Assembly: GCF_032362555.1 (NCBI RefSeq)
Contig: NC_083518.1
Span: forward strand, 3,670,501-3,734,500
DNA length: 64,000 nt
Source: Amyelois transitella
Lineage: Eukaryota; Arthropoda; Insecta; Lepidoptera; Pyralidae
Direction of reading: 5' to 3'
Both the position numbers and the translations under genes were made by a program. Below, piece after piece: positions 10,951 through 21,771 of the stretch. Every line of letters starts with the position of its first letter. Within the stretch, counting starts at the first letter, position 1. The notes under the pieces were generated by a model. The model was not told where the DNA came from. It did not search any database and worked only from the letters and a program-made list of their open reading frames with translations.

Positions 10951-13900
10951 TTAGCTACACCAATTTTCATCTTTATTACATTTTCCTTGGAACCATAAGT
11001 ATTGCATATGGTTATGTTCAGATAAATTCTTGTATTCTTCCGGAATTAGAGAATGTGGTTTCTGAAAAAAAAGGAATACTTTATTTAAAAAGTCCTTTCT
11101 GACTGGCAAACGCACAGAAATTATAAAATTTTTATTCATGGCAAAATCGGAGTGGGGCATTAGCTCAGGGCTTATGTCAAAATATGTACCTAACTCTATA
11201 TAATAAACTTTATTTTTATTTGCTCAATTAAATATTACTATTGATTTTTTTTGTCTAAAAATAAAGACAATGACTCACCATTGCTGGAGGAAATATTCTC
11301 CCAAAGTCGCCTCTGTGTAAGTGTTCAGCATTCGCCCTCAACAAGCTACTACGCAACTTATGACTGAGGCATGGCTTGCAGAGACCGCATACAATCTGGT
11401 CACAGTTGTCCTTGCATGAGTTGCTACATTCTTCGCCCCACACTGCTATGTTCTTTTGAGACGACATCATGTTTTGTGATGCTGTGTAGTCTCTGAAAAT
11501 AAACGCTTAAATAGTTCTAATGATGGTAAAATGAAAAGTGACCAGTAGTACGAGTAGCTAACCTATATTCTAGATGATTAGTATTAGAAAAGAATATCTA
11601 GCTTTGTCTAAAAACAGGCAATGTATTGATGCAAGTTCATCTTATTTATTTATTTATGTACACAAAATTATATATAGGAGCATTAATTACAGTAATTCTA
11701 GTACAAAGGTGCTACTTATTTCAAAAGATATCTCTTCCAGAAGACCCATGAGAGGAAAAATGAATTTTGGAGCGGTATAGCGTGTGCATAAATAACGTTT
11801 AACATATTTAACTAAAGATACATGCTAATACTTACATAATTAAACATGGAACAATTAAATAAATCTGATAAGAAATGTTCTGTCTTACGGTACGGGTGTT
11901 ATTTAGACTGGGTTATTTTATGCGTACTTTATTAAGATCTTACCTCTGATTATGATTATTATATCCATTCATATTTCTTGCCACTCCAGTTAAAGAATAA
12001 AGGTTGTACAATACTTGTTCATACAGCAACTGGTTGGGTGGGTAATGGGCCGAGCTTAGATTTGGAGACATATTGGCCTCGAGAAGGTAAACTTTTAAGT
12101 CCTCGTCTACGACTAAATCGAACCTCATGAGCTCGAAGAAGTTGTCTCCTGATGGATAATTTTTGAGCTGTAATTAGAAGTTGTTTAATTAATCCCGCAA
12201 CGCCTTGTAGCAAACCTGCCTTGTTCTACCTTTACGGGTTTCACGTATAGACGTACTAACGGACAATCGTTTGTTCCTATCGCATGAAGATGTTCAAACG
12301 CTCGTGTTTTGCACAAGCAGTTGAATTCGACTTATACATACTGTTGAACTACAGTGTTGAACATAGTTTCATTTATTAATTTTTACGTTGACGAACTGCG
12401 AGACAATAATAAGACTATAGACATTAATATACTTACAGCTTCAATTATATGTTTTTCCTTGTTTATGAATACTTCAACTATAGCCTTTTGTACATCTTCC
12501 CACATTTTAGAGGTATCCTTTCCCTAAAAAGAGATAACATTGATAAAATAACCAACAAAGTGCACTTAGGTAGGTACTTAAATTTTGAAAGTAATACAAT
12601 ATCTAAGAGATCTACATTTCATGCCTCCAAATTTTTTATTCATGGCAAAATCGGAGTGGGGCATTAGCTCAGGGCTTATGTCAAAATATACTCTATATAA
12701 AAAACTTTATTTTTATCTGCTAGATTAATTATTTCTATTAATAGTGTTCGGCACGAAAGTTGAACACAAAAGCTAGCTGCGCAAAAGATTTATTTGTATG
12801 AAAAATTGCTACTGCGCAAATTTCTGAAAGTGTCAAATTCTAAGCTCTACATATAAGCCGGGTGCTATAATTACCTTAGACTGGGCGTATATGTCAAAAA
12901 CGTCTTTCATTCCGAAACCTAACGCAGTGTAGGGCTGAGCCAGCGAGGGCACCTCCCACGTCGGTAAGTAGTCATCTCCAACCACATACTTGTCTAAGTT
13001 CTTTGGATCAAATGGGTGATATTTAGCTGGGCAGTATCTGAAAAAGAGAATATTTTATGACTTGAAATCTGTAAATTACGTGAAATAGAAGGCGGTGTAA
13101 ATGGTTAGGTAACAAATAAAACTTCTGAAGACTAGTAGATGCCAGCCAAGAAGGCTGCCAAAAGAGGGATGTACCTCATTGAATAAATATGAAAAAAGAA
13201 TTCAATATAATATTATTAAATATCAAATCAATGCAATATAGTACCTGAACAACACATCTCCTTTATACCAATACACTCTTAGTGGATTGACGGACGTGAG
13301 GACAACGTACACGCCAATATCGAACTTATGTCCATCTACCAAGAAAGGCTTCTGTACATACTCCTGCACGAAACTTTCCCCGCTCGACAAATCAATTTCA
13401 GTCACGTTTTTCAAAAACACTCCTCTATGCTGATTGTGTTTCTCCAGAAATAGCGCATTTTTATTTTCATTTGCATATTTAATAAAATCCTCCTTATTTT
13501 GAGGTAACTTGAATGCTCTGGGTATAAATTTTGAATCCGAAGTTGCCAAATCAACTTTGTTAGTTATAAAACCCGTACCAGGAAAGTGATTGACCTTCTG
13601 GTGAGATTTAAGTCTATGCAAATTAGGGTATAGGACCCTAAATGGGTAGTCATGTGACCAGAGAAGACTCCAGTTAGATTCATTTGTACTTTTCTCGTAT
13701 CCTAATCGTCCTAATACTAAATGCACATGTTTCAATAAACCATTTCTATTATCTACGTCACTAAAGGCGGAATATACCCAATACTTTGGTTTTTCGAACT
13801 GTCCTATACATTCTTGTCTGTTTTTGGTCTGAGTATTGATTATCTCTAATAATATTCCTAATGAAACCCCTATTATGCAAACGAGTAGGCAAATGTGTAA

Positions 13901-14470
13901 GTGATCGTTTTTATTTTTTGTTTTCTTCGCGTCTTTATTTTCAGCATTATCATTTTCACATATTTTGTCCAGCAGTTGTTTATTGTTTTGGGAAGAATCC
14001 TGCAAAAACACATTAAGTTAATCCAGAACATGAATATCTGTTTCCCGCAGATGTCGTAAGAGGAGACTAAGGGATCAAGTACTTTCGCAAAAAGATGTTT
14101 TTATACATTCGTATCTACTATGAAGATATTTAATTATACTTACACAACTTCGTTTTTAAAAATAAAACATTTTTATTTAAGGAGGTATTACATGAAAACA
14201 TGAAACCTACTTTCTAACGTTCGGAATGAATGTAAACTTAATGTAATAGATTAAGTAAGTATTATAATATTGTATAAATTTTTACCTATTGCGAAAAAGC
14301 TGCCCCAAAAATAACAACTCTAGGCTTTGCTCTGATTATATAGGCTTTAAACACTTTAAAGAGTGCAAATCATAAAAAGTCCGGGATAAAAATATATTAT
14401 GAACATAGAGTACCTATACCCAATTTGATGCATAAACTTTTTAAAAACTTACTGTTATTCGGTCCTCCAT
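10951..14470 (-). CDS. TTLL15: Tubulin polyglutamylase-like TTLL15, membrane-anchored
   Basis: Member of the tubulin-tyrosine-ligase-like ATP-grasp family, which ligates amino acids to tubulin tails. Seven exons: 14470-14453, 13999-13245, 13037-12875, 12523-12437, 12167-11944, 11492-11279 and 11061-10951; phases agree, giving 523 residues. After a short polar N-terminus a single hydrophobic segment (about 40-60, CLLVCIIGVSLGILLEI) suggests a signal anchor. The TTL domain spans about 70-415: YWVYSAFSDVDNRNGLL, NHFPGTGFITNKVDL, FVQEYVQKPFLVDGHKFDI, and the catalytic-end motif RFDLVVDEDLKVYLLEANMS. A Cys-rich stretch (WGEECSNSCKDNCDQIVC, LCKPCL) follows and may form disulfides, which would fit a lumenal location; that is inference. 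The last exon uses the acceptor with a long T tract at 11062-11071 rather than an AG further upstream. The substrate cannot be read from sequence. TTLL15 fits best by layout. Confidence 0.86.
11127..11247 (+). repeat. Direct repeat, copy 1 (TTLL15 intron 6)
   Basis: Begins with tttttattcatggcaaaatc, continues ggagtggggcattagctcag, and ends in an A/T-rich tail with aaactttatttttat. The first ~57 bases are identical to copy 2 at 12627. It lies just upstream of the last exon of TTLL15. Confidence 0.8.
12627..12745 (+). repeat. Direct repeat, copy 2 (TTLL15 intron 3)
   Basis: Same unit as at 11127, about 1.5 kb away in the same gene and orientation; the tails diverge after ttatgtcaaaatat. The near identity suggests a recent short interspersed element or a local duplication. 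Confidence 0.8.
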
Positions 14471-15033
14471 TTTTAATTCCGATTTAAGCAGGTATTCTGT
14501 CACATCACTTACTAAAACTATGAACATGTACCTTAACTTAGAAAACTATTAAGAAAAAAATATGTAAACCAACATATTACTGCGCACACTTCTTCGCATA
14601 TGACACAAGACGAGATTGTATGAAAACGACATAGCAGAAAAACAAGGATGGAACATAATCCGCATTGGTTAAAAAGGGACGGAGTAAACTTTCTAAAACA
14701 TCGAGCTGGCAGAATACTTGCTTTTAAGGTCACATCCACGGACTGGTAGCTTAAGGTATTTGCATATTTATTAAGAAAGTATGTGGTATAGTTTCCACTA
14801 AATTTTCACATCGAACACTAACTCGCTTCTCTATCGCTTAAATGAATGGCAGATGATGATGTTTATTCCTCATGATGTCATAAAGTTTGAATAATGTCCT
14901 AAAGTACCTAAAACACAAAGTAGTTTAAAAAAAATAAGAAATGACGTGAGTAAAGCACTGCTTTCAACAGCGATTCGGTTGCTTTCCAGTATTTAAGGGG
15001 CTATTAGCTCTGTCTTTTCGTAAGAGATAACTC

Positions 15034-15135
15034 AATACGAAATATGTATACCTATAGATACATATTTCGTATTGAATATAAATAATTAGCAATATTTACA
15101 TAGGTATGTAAATATAGCTAATTATTTATATTTGA
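15034..15135. repeat. Two adjacent near-perfect palindromes
   Basis: First: arms of 17 bases around a short spacer (about 15034-15075, caatacgaaatatgtat and its complement). Second: arms of 28 bases with one mismatch and a 2-base loop (about 15076-15135, starting aatataaataattag). Both would form tight hairpins in DNA or RNA. There is no coding content. Confidence 0.8.
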
Positions 15136-15484
15136 CTTATACCTACTTTACTATATTCGCTGTACAAAGCTACGTACAGAATATATTCAAGATATGATTG
15201 TAGGTTGTACCTCAATTAAGCTTCTTAGATGATTAAAGGCTATCAAAATTTTACTTCCCTTTGAGCGAGTGCGCTGAAGCGTAGGCTTACGGAATGTAGC
15301 ATAAAAAGACATACATCATCATGTACGTTGTAATAATTTAATAACAAAAGTACACATTTGTGATAGTTAACTGTAGGTACCAAATAAGTACCTATAGGTA
15401 TTTTCTTAGATTATTCACTAAATAAATCAACTTAGATTTACAATACATTAATTTCGTCCACCTGAACTTTATTTATACCTAAAC

Positions 15485-15580
15485 ATGTAAAGACAAGAAA
15501 ATGGTTTATAGTTTATTGCGAAGCTTTCAAAATGTAAAGACAAGAAAATGGTTTATAGTTTATTGCGAAGCTTTCAAAAT
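15485..15580. repeat. 47-bp perfect tandem duplication
   Basis: The unit beginning atgtaaagacaagaaaatgg and ending gaagctttcaaa occurs twice in a row without a mismatch, indicating a recent duplication. Confidence 0.95.
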
Positions 15581-16380
15581 GGTGGTAGCTGAGTTCATAG
15601 AGGGACTATCCCACCACCAGCCATGGCTCTACCTACCTTCCAGGTATACGAGCCGAATCATGGAAGGAGTTCGCTGCTCTCACGTTTGCTCTCTAACAGC
15701 GCGCCCATTTTCGACTCCCTACAAAATCATTTAGTGTCGCTTACATACATTACCACCTTTAGTATTTTTTATGTGGAGAAGACGAATAAAAGCAGGTTGA
15801 CTAAGCAAATATATAAGGGAAGTGTGAATGGAAACGTTCGAGACGTTTAGGGTTGAGACGTATGAAAAAAGGTTAGGTCTGTACTCGTAATTGATGAGCT
15901 TGCATGAAGAGAATTATGAATGTGGATAAATCAAAAGACATATACAAGGATCGTGGCAAGTGGAAAGTTGTAGTAGGTATCTGCCTACCTCCGGGAAAGA
16001 GACGTAATTTATTTATTTATTTTTACACACCCCCTTTTCTAGGGCGAGCTGACAATTTATAGAGAGACATTAAAATGATGGCAGTGGTTGACGATCGGTT
16101 TTGCGGCAATACGATTGTCTCAATGTTTACTGTCGCAGACGGACTGTCGGGCGCCAACCACATTCCCGCTGAGTAAGTAAACTGTAAACACTTTTTGGGA
16201 AACTGAAATATTTTATTGGGTCATCTGCGTCTTCTAAGTATTTCGGAAAATATAAGAAAATAGAAATGCCTTTATGTCCTTGGAACTATAGGAAAGTTGT
16301 GTAAATGGGTTCTAATTACCATGAGTTGACACTGTGAGGCTTCATTAGAGGCGCATATGTAAAAATACTTACCGTTATTT

Positions 16381-16540
16381 ATTTTATTTATTTATATATT
16401 TATGTACAACAAAGAAAATAAGAAAAAAAAATCTTAAAATAAAGAGAAATTCAGTACAATGGCACAACTTATTTCTAGAGAAATTTCTTCCAGCAGGCCC
16501 ACTTTGTATGTTGCTTATCCAAATGTCTCAAAATAGAGTA
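16381..16540. repeat. Probable interspersed repeat
   Basis: The stretch tttatgtacaacaaagaaaa through aatttcttccagcaggccca resembles 11650-11760 (tttatgtacacaaaattata ... atctcttccagaagacccat). Both are plus-oriented and of similar layout, so this is probably a diverged repeat family. Confidence 0.45.
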
Positions 16541-17007
16541 CCGTCTTAATTGTACTAGTTAAATATTCCCAATCTTTTGTCAAATGATTTCTAACGCGAT
16601 TGTCCTAGCCATGTTTACATCTCACGCTTTGTGCTACTTACACCCGTGTCAAATTGACATGGGGTTCCATAATAAGTTGCCTAGTTTTGTACAATGAAAA
16701 CGTTTACTCTTCATTTCTACGTAGGTACCTACATAATTTATGTACTACAAGTGCTTGCCATTTCTTTGCTCTTAGTTAAATTACCTAACATTCCCTTGCA
16801 ATTATAAAAAGATAAAATTAGAAAGCTAACTTTTGTATTTATTTATTAACAGATGTTATTTCAAGCCATTGAAACGAATGAGTTTCGCTACGCCTACGCT
16901 GCTAAAGACGGTGAAACGCCAAAGGCCTACTCGAGAGCCAATGACCGTTCGTGCCCATAGATTACTATTGTATGGTGCGTGCCAATGCCAACGTACGTTA
17001 GCCCGAA

Positions 17008-17158
17008 GGCTTAGTGCGAGTTTTACTCGATCAAACGCGTCGAGCTTGTATGTAATTTGATCAGCGCCACCTAGTGGTAACGCGATGGCACTAATGGAAT
17101 TCTATAAAAAATTGTGATTACTTGGTCGATGCGTTAGGTCGAGTAAAACTCACACTAA
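17008..17158. mobile_element. MITE-like inverted repeat in GC-rich block
   Basis: The left arm (cttagtgcgagttttactcg, about 17008-17043) pairs with the right arm (gtcgagtaaaactcacacta, about 17124-17158) with few mismatches over ~33 bases, enclosing about 80 bases. There is no open frame, and target-site duplication is not clear. The surrounding 16.85-17.34 kb is unusually GC-rich for this region. Confidence 0.55.
17064..17077 (-). promoter_or_regulatory. CTCF-like motif
   Basis: On the minus strand the sequence CCACTAGGTGGCGC fits every position of the consensus CCASYAGRKGGCRS. It sits between the arms of the MITE-like inverted repeat. Occupancy is unknown, and a chance match is possible. 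Confidence 0.4.
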
Positions 17159-18308
17159 CCCCTCCAGTGTACACACGGCTTTACTCGTATGCGGCCAAGA
17201 CGCGGCCGGCGCCGCGTTGTCTCCGATCGCCATCGATCGCCGTACGCACCGCATCGGATGCGTCGGCAGACTCGCCCGACGAACCGGCGCCTCTTATTGT
17301 TACACAGCTTTGTGCCAAGGATGTGTTTACGTCGTGACGATTTACAGTAGGGCTGCCAACACAGACGGGTATAATTGTTAGGCGTCTTTTCTCTAACTTC
17401 ACAAGTTGTATAGCTAAGAATTGAATGATTTTTGCATACATACATATTTACAACATATTCCTGATTTACCCTTTGCCGGACACGCGCCTTTTTTGTTATA
17501 TATTGCTCTGTTCCAGGGACGTGTTTGCATCGTAACTATTTAGGAAACTTCACAAGGCTTCAAAGAACACTTTCGGGTAATATTTTAAAATAATTTTGGG
17601 GTGCTTTCTATGCTGTTGTGAAGGAAATTGAAAGCTAAATTTTGAAGTGATTTGATTTTTCATTCAGCTGGATGGCTTATTAATGGATTTGAGATTCAAA
17701 TAGTATCGCAAGATTTAAGAAATCGACTCTTTTCATACACCATTAGGTATTGCTGCGCTTAAGATGTTGCCTTCACACATCACATCTTTTCACTTACTCG
17801 TATCCATACCTACTTCTTTTGTACATATTAATTACTCTCTACAAACGCCAGCCGGATTACTTAGAAGCCTGATCTTTCACCAGGACTTTCTCGATTTGAT
17901 TAAGATTTTTTCCAATTTTTGTTCCATCGCATTCACACTTATTATTGGACACAATTTGAAAATTATGAACAATCTTTACAAATCTTGGCCATGTGACAGC
18001 CCTAAATTAAAAGTGAATATAAATCTAAGGATTTTATACTGCAGTACCAACATTTCTATTTATTTAAGTAGTTACACAAATTATATGGGGAGGTTATTTA
18101 CAAGTTATATAAAATACATACTCGTAATTACATAAAAAATCAATAACCCTTTTCATGGCTCGTTTCATCACCCAGGGCATTACAGGACTCAGGCACCTAG
18201 TCTATCATAGCAGTCAGTTAGGAAAAAGACTCAGGGTCTTAGATTTTATTCCTAACGCCGAACTGACCTGAAATCTAAAAATCTACAGAAATACATAGTT
18301 AATACATT

Positions 18309-18369
18309 ATGAATTAAATTATCTGATAATATAGCATACAGTGATATATAATTAGATAATTTAATTCAT
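18309..18369. repeat. Perfect 16-bp inverted repeat
   Basis: atgaattaaattatct and its exact complement are separated by about 29 bases. The context is AT-rich and no gene is nearby. Probably a remnant MITE. Confidence 0.7.
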
Positions 18370-19717
18370 GATCTTAGTACCAATGTATATGTACCTGTAT
18401 GTTTCAATTACTCAGTCGATAAACTTTACCAATATCGTTTACCAAAGTTTATCTAGATAGATTTATTTACCTTATTCTATTTCTATTATTTATCAAGCCC
18501 TGAAATTAATCAGGCCCACTATTTGTACGTGTAAACGATTCCTTGGCTATATTTAGACATATTCGTGCTTCGTATTTGATTACCTTAATAACTGTTCGTA
18601 ATAAGTAAGGAAGTACTTATGTAGTGAGACAGATTTACGTTAAACTAGTATCAGGCTGCGGCTTCGCCGTCGCTCGTTGTCATTTATTGCTCGATCATTC
18701 AATCCGACAGGTATAATATAGACGCGCTTTTTATAGAGTGTAACGGACAGGACATAAAATCCGCACAGAATCGAACTAGCCCATGGAATTGAACAATTTT
18801 CCTCAACTGAAATCCGAAAAAAAGTAGAGTAAAATGTAAAATAATTATGAAAAAAATAATTTACAATTTATTTCAAACTTACAACTATCCTAAATCAACT
18901 AACTTATAAATTAACATAAGTATACCCATTTTGCCAATCCCACTATGACAGAAAGTGAAGAATACATTAATTATTATCCCTAATGGACACAACTTTAGCC
19001 ACTCAAGGTTGACAAATCGTTGCAATAAATGTTTAAAATAGCAGTGTTATCTGATGGAAACTTTGTTCGAAAGTTATTTGCGTGGGCGAGGTGAAGAATC
19101 ACCTTATCGGGTGTCGCCAGGTGCCGTCAGCCAGTTTGTAAAGCTAACGTCAGTTTAGAAGTCTAATTCGTTCTATTCAATATCATATAAAAAGTTTTTA
19201 CATACATACATCGGACCTCATTTCCGTAGAGGTCAGACTATATCTTTTCACTTACCATGACCCTTGCATACTGACTTCTTTCGCTTTATTCACATTTCGC
19301 CAGGACGCCAAAGATTTGATCAAAGCACGTTCGTATATGCCTTGCTTTTATAAAGTTTTCTGTCACGCTCTTGGGCAATGTATTTTTACAATCATAAGCT
19401 AAGTTTTCATTACATCCTTTTCACGGCGACATAGCAGTTAGATGGATGACGGGACTATTTCTTATCTTTTTCTGGATTATCTTTATAGCCATAGACTCCA
19501 AGTAAATGCAACCGGTACAATCACAACAACAACAAAGTAACAAGTTATTGTGGCTACCTACTACTGTTTAAGTACAATATTTGTCAAATATTTTTGTCTT
19601 TAATGTCCGTACTTTTTTTATTACGAATTAATATCACACTAACAGTGATGTAAATGAACATATCAGGGAATCAAGTTTGGGGAAATAAAAGATGTCATAA
19701 TAATTATGAAAAAGTTG

Positions 19718-19723
19718 ATTTAT
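19718..19723 (-). terminator. Candidate poly(A) signal of the TGF-beta ligand gene
   Basis: AATAAA on the minus strand about 480 bases past the stop codon; the nearest clear one downstream of that gene. Confidence 0.35.
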
Positions 19724-19822
19724 TATTAATATAATTATAATAATTATTATAATACAGTTTACAATAATTACAAGCGATCACCAAACAGGGTGAAAGAAAA
19801 CGGCGTATTAAATTATTTAGGC

Positions 19823-20013
19823 CATCTACACACGGGGCGTCGCGTTCACGCGTCAACCGCGCCGGCGCCCGCCTAAACATTAGCTAACGTCGACTACTAC
19901 CGTACCCTATGAAGGCGGTGAAGGATATGCTGAACATGCCGTCGTTTGCGATATGCTTATAGCAGTGATAAACGAGCAGCGCACGAGACGGGAACGCGAC
20001 GTCGTCCGTGTAG
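19823..20013. repeat. Inverted repeat, probable MITE in the 3' UTR of the TGF-beta ligand gene
   Basis: The left arm ccatctacacacggggcgtc and the right arm ending gtccgtgtagata are mutually complementary over about 25-28 bases, with a GC-rich interior. It starts about 190 bases past the stop codon of the ligand gene, so it is probably transcribed in its 3' UTR. Confidence 0.5.
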
Positions 20014-20201
20014 ATAGTGTTATTTATCGATTTTAGGATATAGTCTTTCGAACGCGAGGAACAAAATATTACACAAGTCGAGAATATTATTTATAATCGA
20101 TTCGGATTAAATCGGATTCGAGAGCGGCAGAAGCACGCCACGGCGTTTGCGGCGTAGAGCGGGACGCGGGGCGGAGCGGCAGGCTATGTACAGGGGCGCC
20201 G

Positions 20202-20923
20202 CTACGGGCAATCGCATTCCTCGACCACCATCTCCGGCAGGTCGCGCTTGATGATGTTCGAGTCGGCGCCGAAGTAGATGAGCGACAGCGCAGAGAAGCG
20301 CACAGGCGCGCAGCACGCGGCGCGTTCTAGCCGTGCCGCCTCCACCACCTGCGAGTGGTAGTTGAGGAAAGGCGAACACGCGCCGCGACAGTAGTTGGCG
20401 TAGTAGCCCTCCGGCGCGACGATCCAGTCGTCCCAACCCAGCGCGCGGAAGCTCACGTAGTATGTCTGGCGGCAGCAGCGGCCGTGGTTGGCGGCGTCGC
20501 AGACGAGCGCGCGGCGGCGGCGCGGGGGAGGCGGTTGCAGCCGCAGCCGGAGGAGCGGGCGCGCCGCCTGCCCGCCGCCCAGCCGCAGCCGCACGCGGCC
20601 CATGCAGCCGCTGCAGTCCAGCAGCAGCCGTAGCGGGCCGCGCGTGCGCTCGCTCCGCGTCCACCGCCGCACCGCGGCCGTCACGTCCATGCGCTGCCAG
20701 ATGCGGGACGGATCCCGCTTGCAGGCGCCCGCAAGCTCCCCGACGCTGGCGTTGCCATTCACGGTGAACGCCCATAGCGTGTAGCGTAGCCGGCGCCTGC
20801 GCGGCATCGTCTCCGCGCGCACCAAGAGCTCGGCGGACTCCACCGCCAGCCCTTCTCCCTGCTCCGAGTCGGTCTCTGGACCGAGCCGGAACTCGATCAG
20901 TCGTTGTCCATTCAATGTAGCAC
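20202..20923 (-). CDS. Activin/inhibin-beta-class TGF-beta ligand, last exon (dawdle-like)
   Basis: Secreted growth factor of the activin branch; in insects these act through Baboon/Punt and Smad2 signalling. This 722-nt exon starts after a phase-1 acceptor (AG at 20924-20925) with the residues ATLNGQRLIEFRLGP and ends the protein at TAG. It carries the end of the prodomain (RLIEFRLGPE, ESAELLVRAE, YTLWAF), a furin-type RRRR site, and a mature chain of 102 residues. The mature part has nine cysteines in the activin pattern: CCRQTYYVSFRALGWDDWI, APEGYYANYCRGAC, CCAPVRFSALSLIYFG and VVEECDCP. NIIKRDLPEMVVEECDCP favours dawdle over Activin-beta, but this was not tested. The finger-2 loop between CRGAC and AACC is shorter than in vertebrate activins. 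Codon third positions are extremely G/C-rich, unlike every other gene here. Signal peptide and N-terminal prodomain exons were not found with confidence. Confidence 0.9.
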
Positions 20924-21718
20924 CTGCACAGAAAAGCAGTACGTTTTTTGAATTTTAGTGAAATAAAATCGTTCACTTTTTACTTGACTCTAATAATATT
21001 CCTAAGTTCCTACCTACAACAAATGACCCATCTTTTGCCTAGCGGCCTCGGTAATATATATTGTGAATTTACTTAGTATGTTCTAATGGCAGAGTGTACA
21101 CGGTGGGCGCCTTTGGCTGAGGCTGCGCGCCCACGGTTGCCGCACACGCACGGCTATGAACAATGCTCGAGCGTGCAAGACAAGTCATGTTTGCGGTAGC
21201 CGTGCATACATCTGCTTCTCATATTAAAACCCCTACATTATTTATCCGAGCTACTTGACAACATAGCTATCGAGACCGCTAGCACTGACCTATAAAATGA
21301 TATTAAGCTTTTTATACTAGGCAAAATCGTGCTCGTTTAAAGTCGATATGAGAACATTTAATAAATTGCACTGCAAATATTGCCTAGTGTAAAAAGCTGT
21401 AACTGTTAGACATCGTCAACTACGGATTTCCATCGCTGGGAGCTCAGTTTACAACCGAGTGGCTTCGGTCACCTCAGGCTGAAGTGCGAATCTGAAAAGA
21501 AGAAAAACCTTTCTTACTTTAAGGAAGCAGACAGTAGGTACTACAATTTACTCATTATATGCTGGGAAGGGCTATAAAAAGCTATTCAAATACATTAAAT
21601 AGGATTTGAATTATTTAGACCCACCATAAGTTTAAAAGACAATGTTACGTAAGCTAGAACGAATAGGTACATTCTTAAGGTATTTTTGGTTGAAAATATT
21701 ATTTTTCTTTCTTCGCAG

Positions 21719-21771
21719 CCCTGATTGCGTTTTCAGCACTCGGAACCCAAAGCCTTGGTGCTTTTGCCGTA
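21719..21771 (+). other. Orphan candidate exon with strong splice sites (53 nt)
   Basis: Preceded by a polypyrimidine tract and AG (tttctttcttcgcag) and followed by a consensus donor (gtaagtat). In one frame it encodes LIAFSALGTQSLGAFAV, a hydrophobic run resembling the core of a signal peptide. It would be on the plus strand inside the ligand gene's intron. No partner exon with a start codon was found, so this may be chance. Confidence 0.25.

Larger units (their letters stand above)
14471..19700. other. Intergenic region between TTLL15 and the TGF-beta ligand gene
   Basis: No convincing gene. It contains two palindrome pairs, a 47-bp tandem duplication, a GC-rich block at 16.85-17.34 kb with an inverted repeat and a CTCF-like site, and another inverted repeat at 18.3 kb (listed separately). 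The longest open frame (17764-18135, plus) is AT-rich, lacks any recognisable motif and has no splice context. A short RTE-end fragment (ggctgcggcttcgccgtcgc) lies at about 18650-18675. Confidence 0.5.

Noticed and set aside
10803-11160. 99-codon plus-strand frame and 69-codon minus frame starting MPHSDFAMN
   Set aside because: The plus frame is antisense to the last TTLL15 exon. The upstream part of the minus frame is intron and repeat; the exon begins at 11061.
17764-18135. 123-codon plus-strand open frame
   Set aside because: AT-driven composition, no recognisable motif and no promoter or splice context.
20355-20784. Three overlapping Ala/Arg-rich open frames on the plus strand
   Set aside because: They are antisense shadows of the GC-rich TGF-beta ligand exon, which has a clear nine-cysteine domain on the minus strand.
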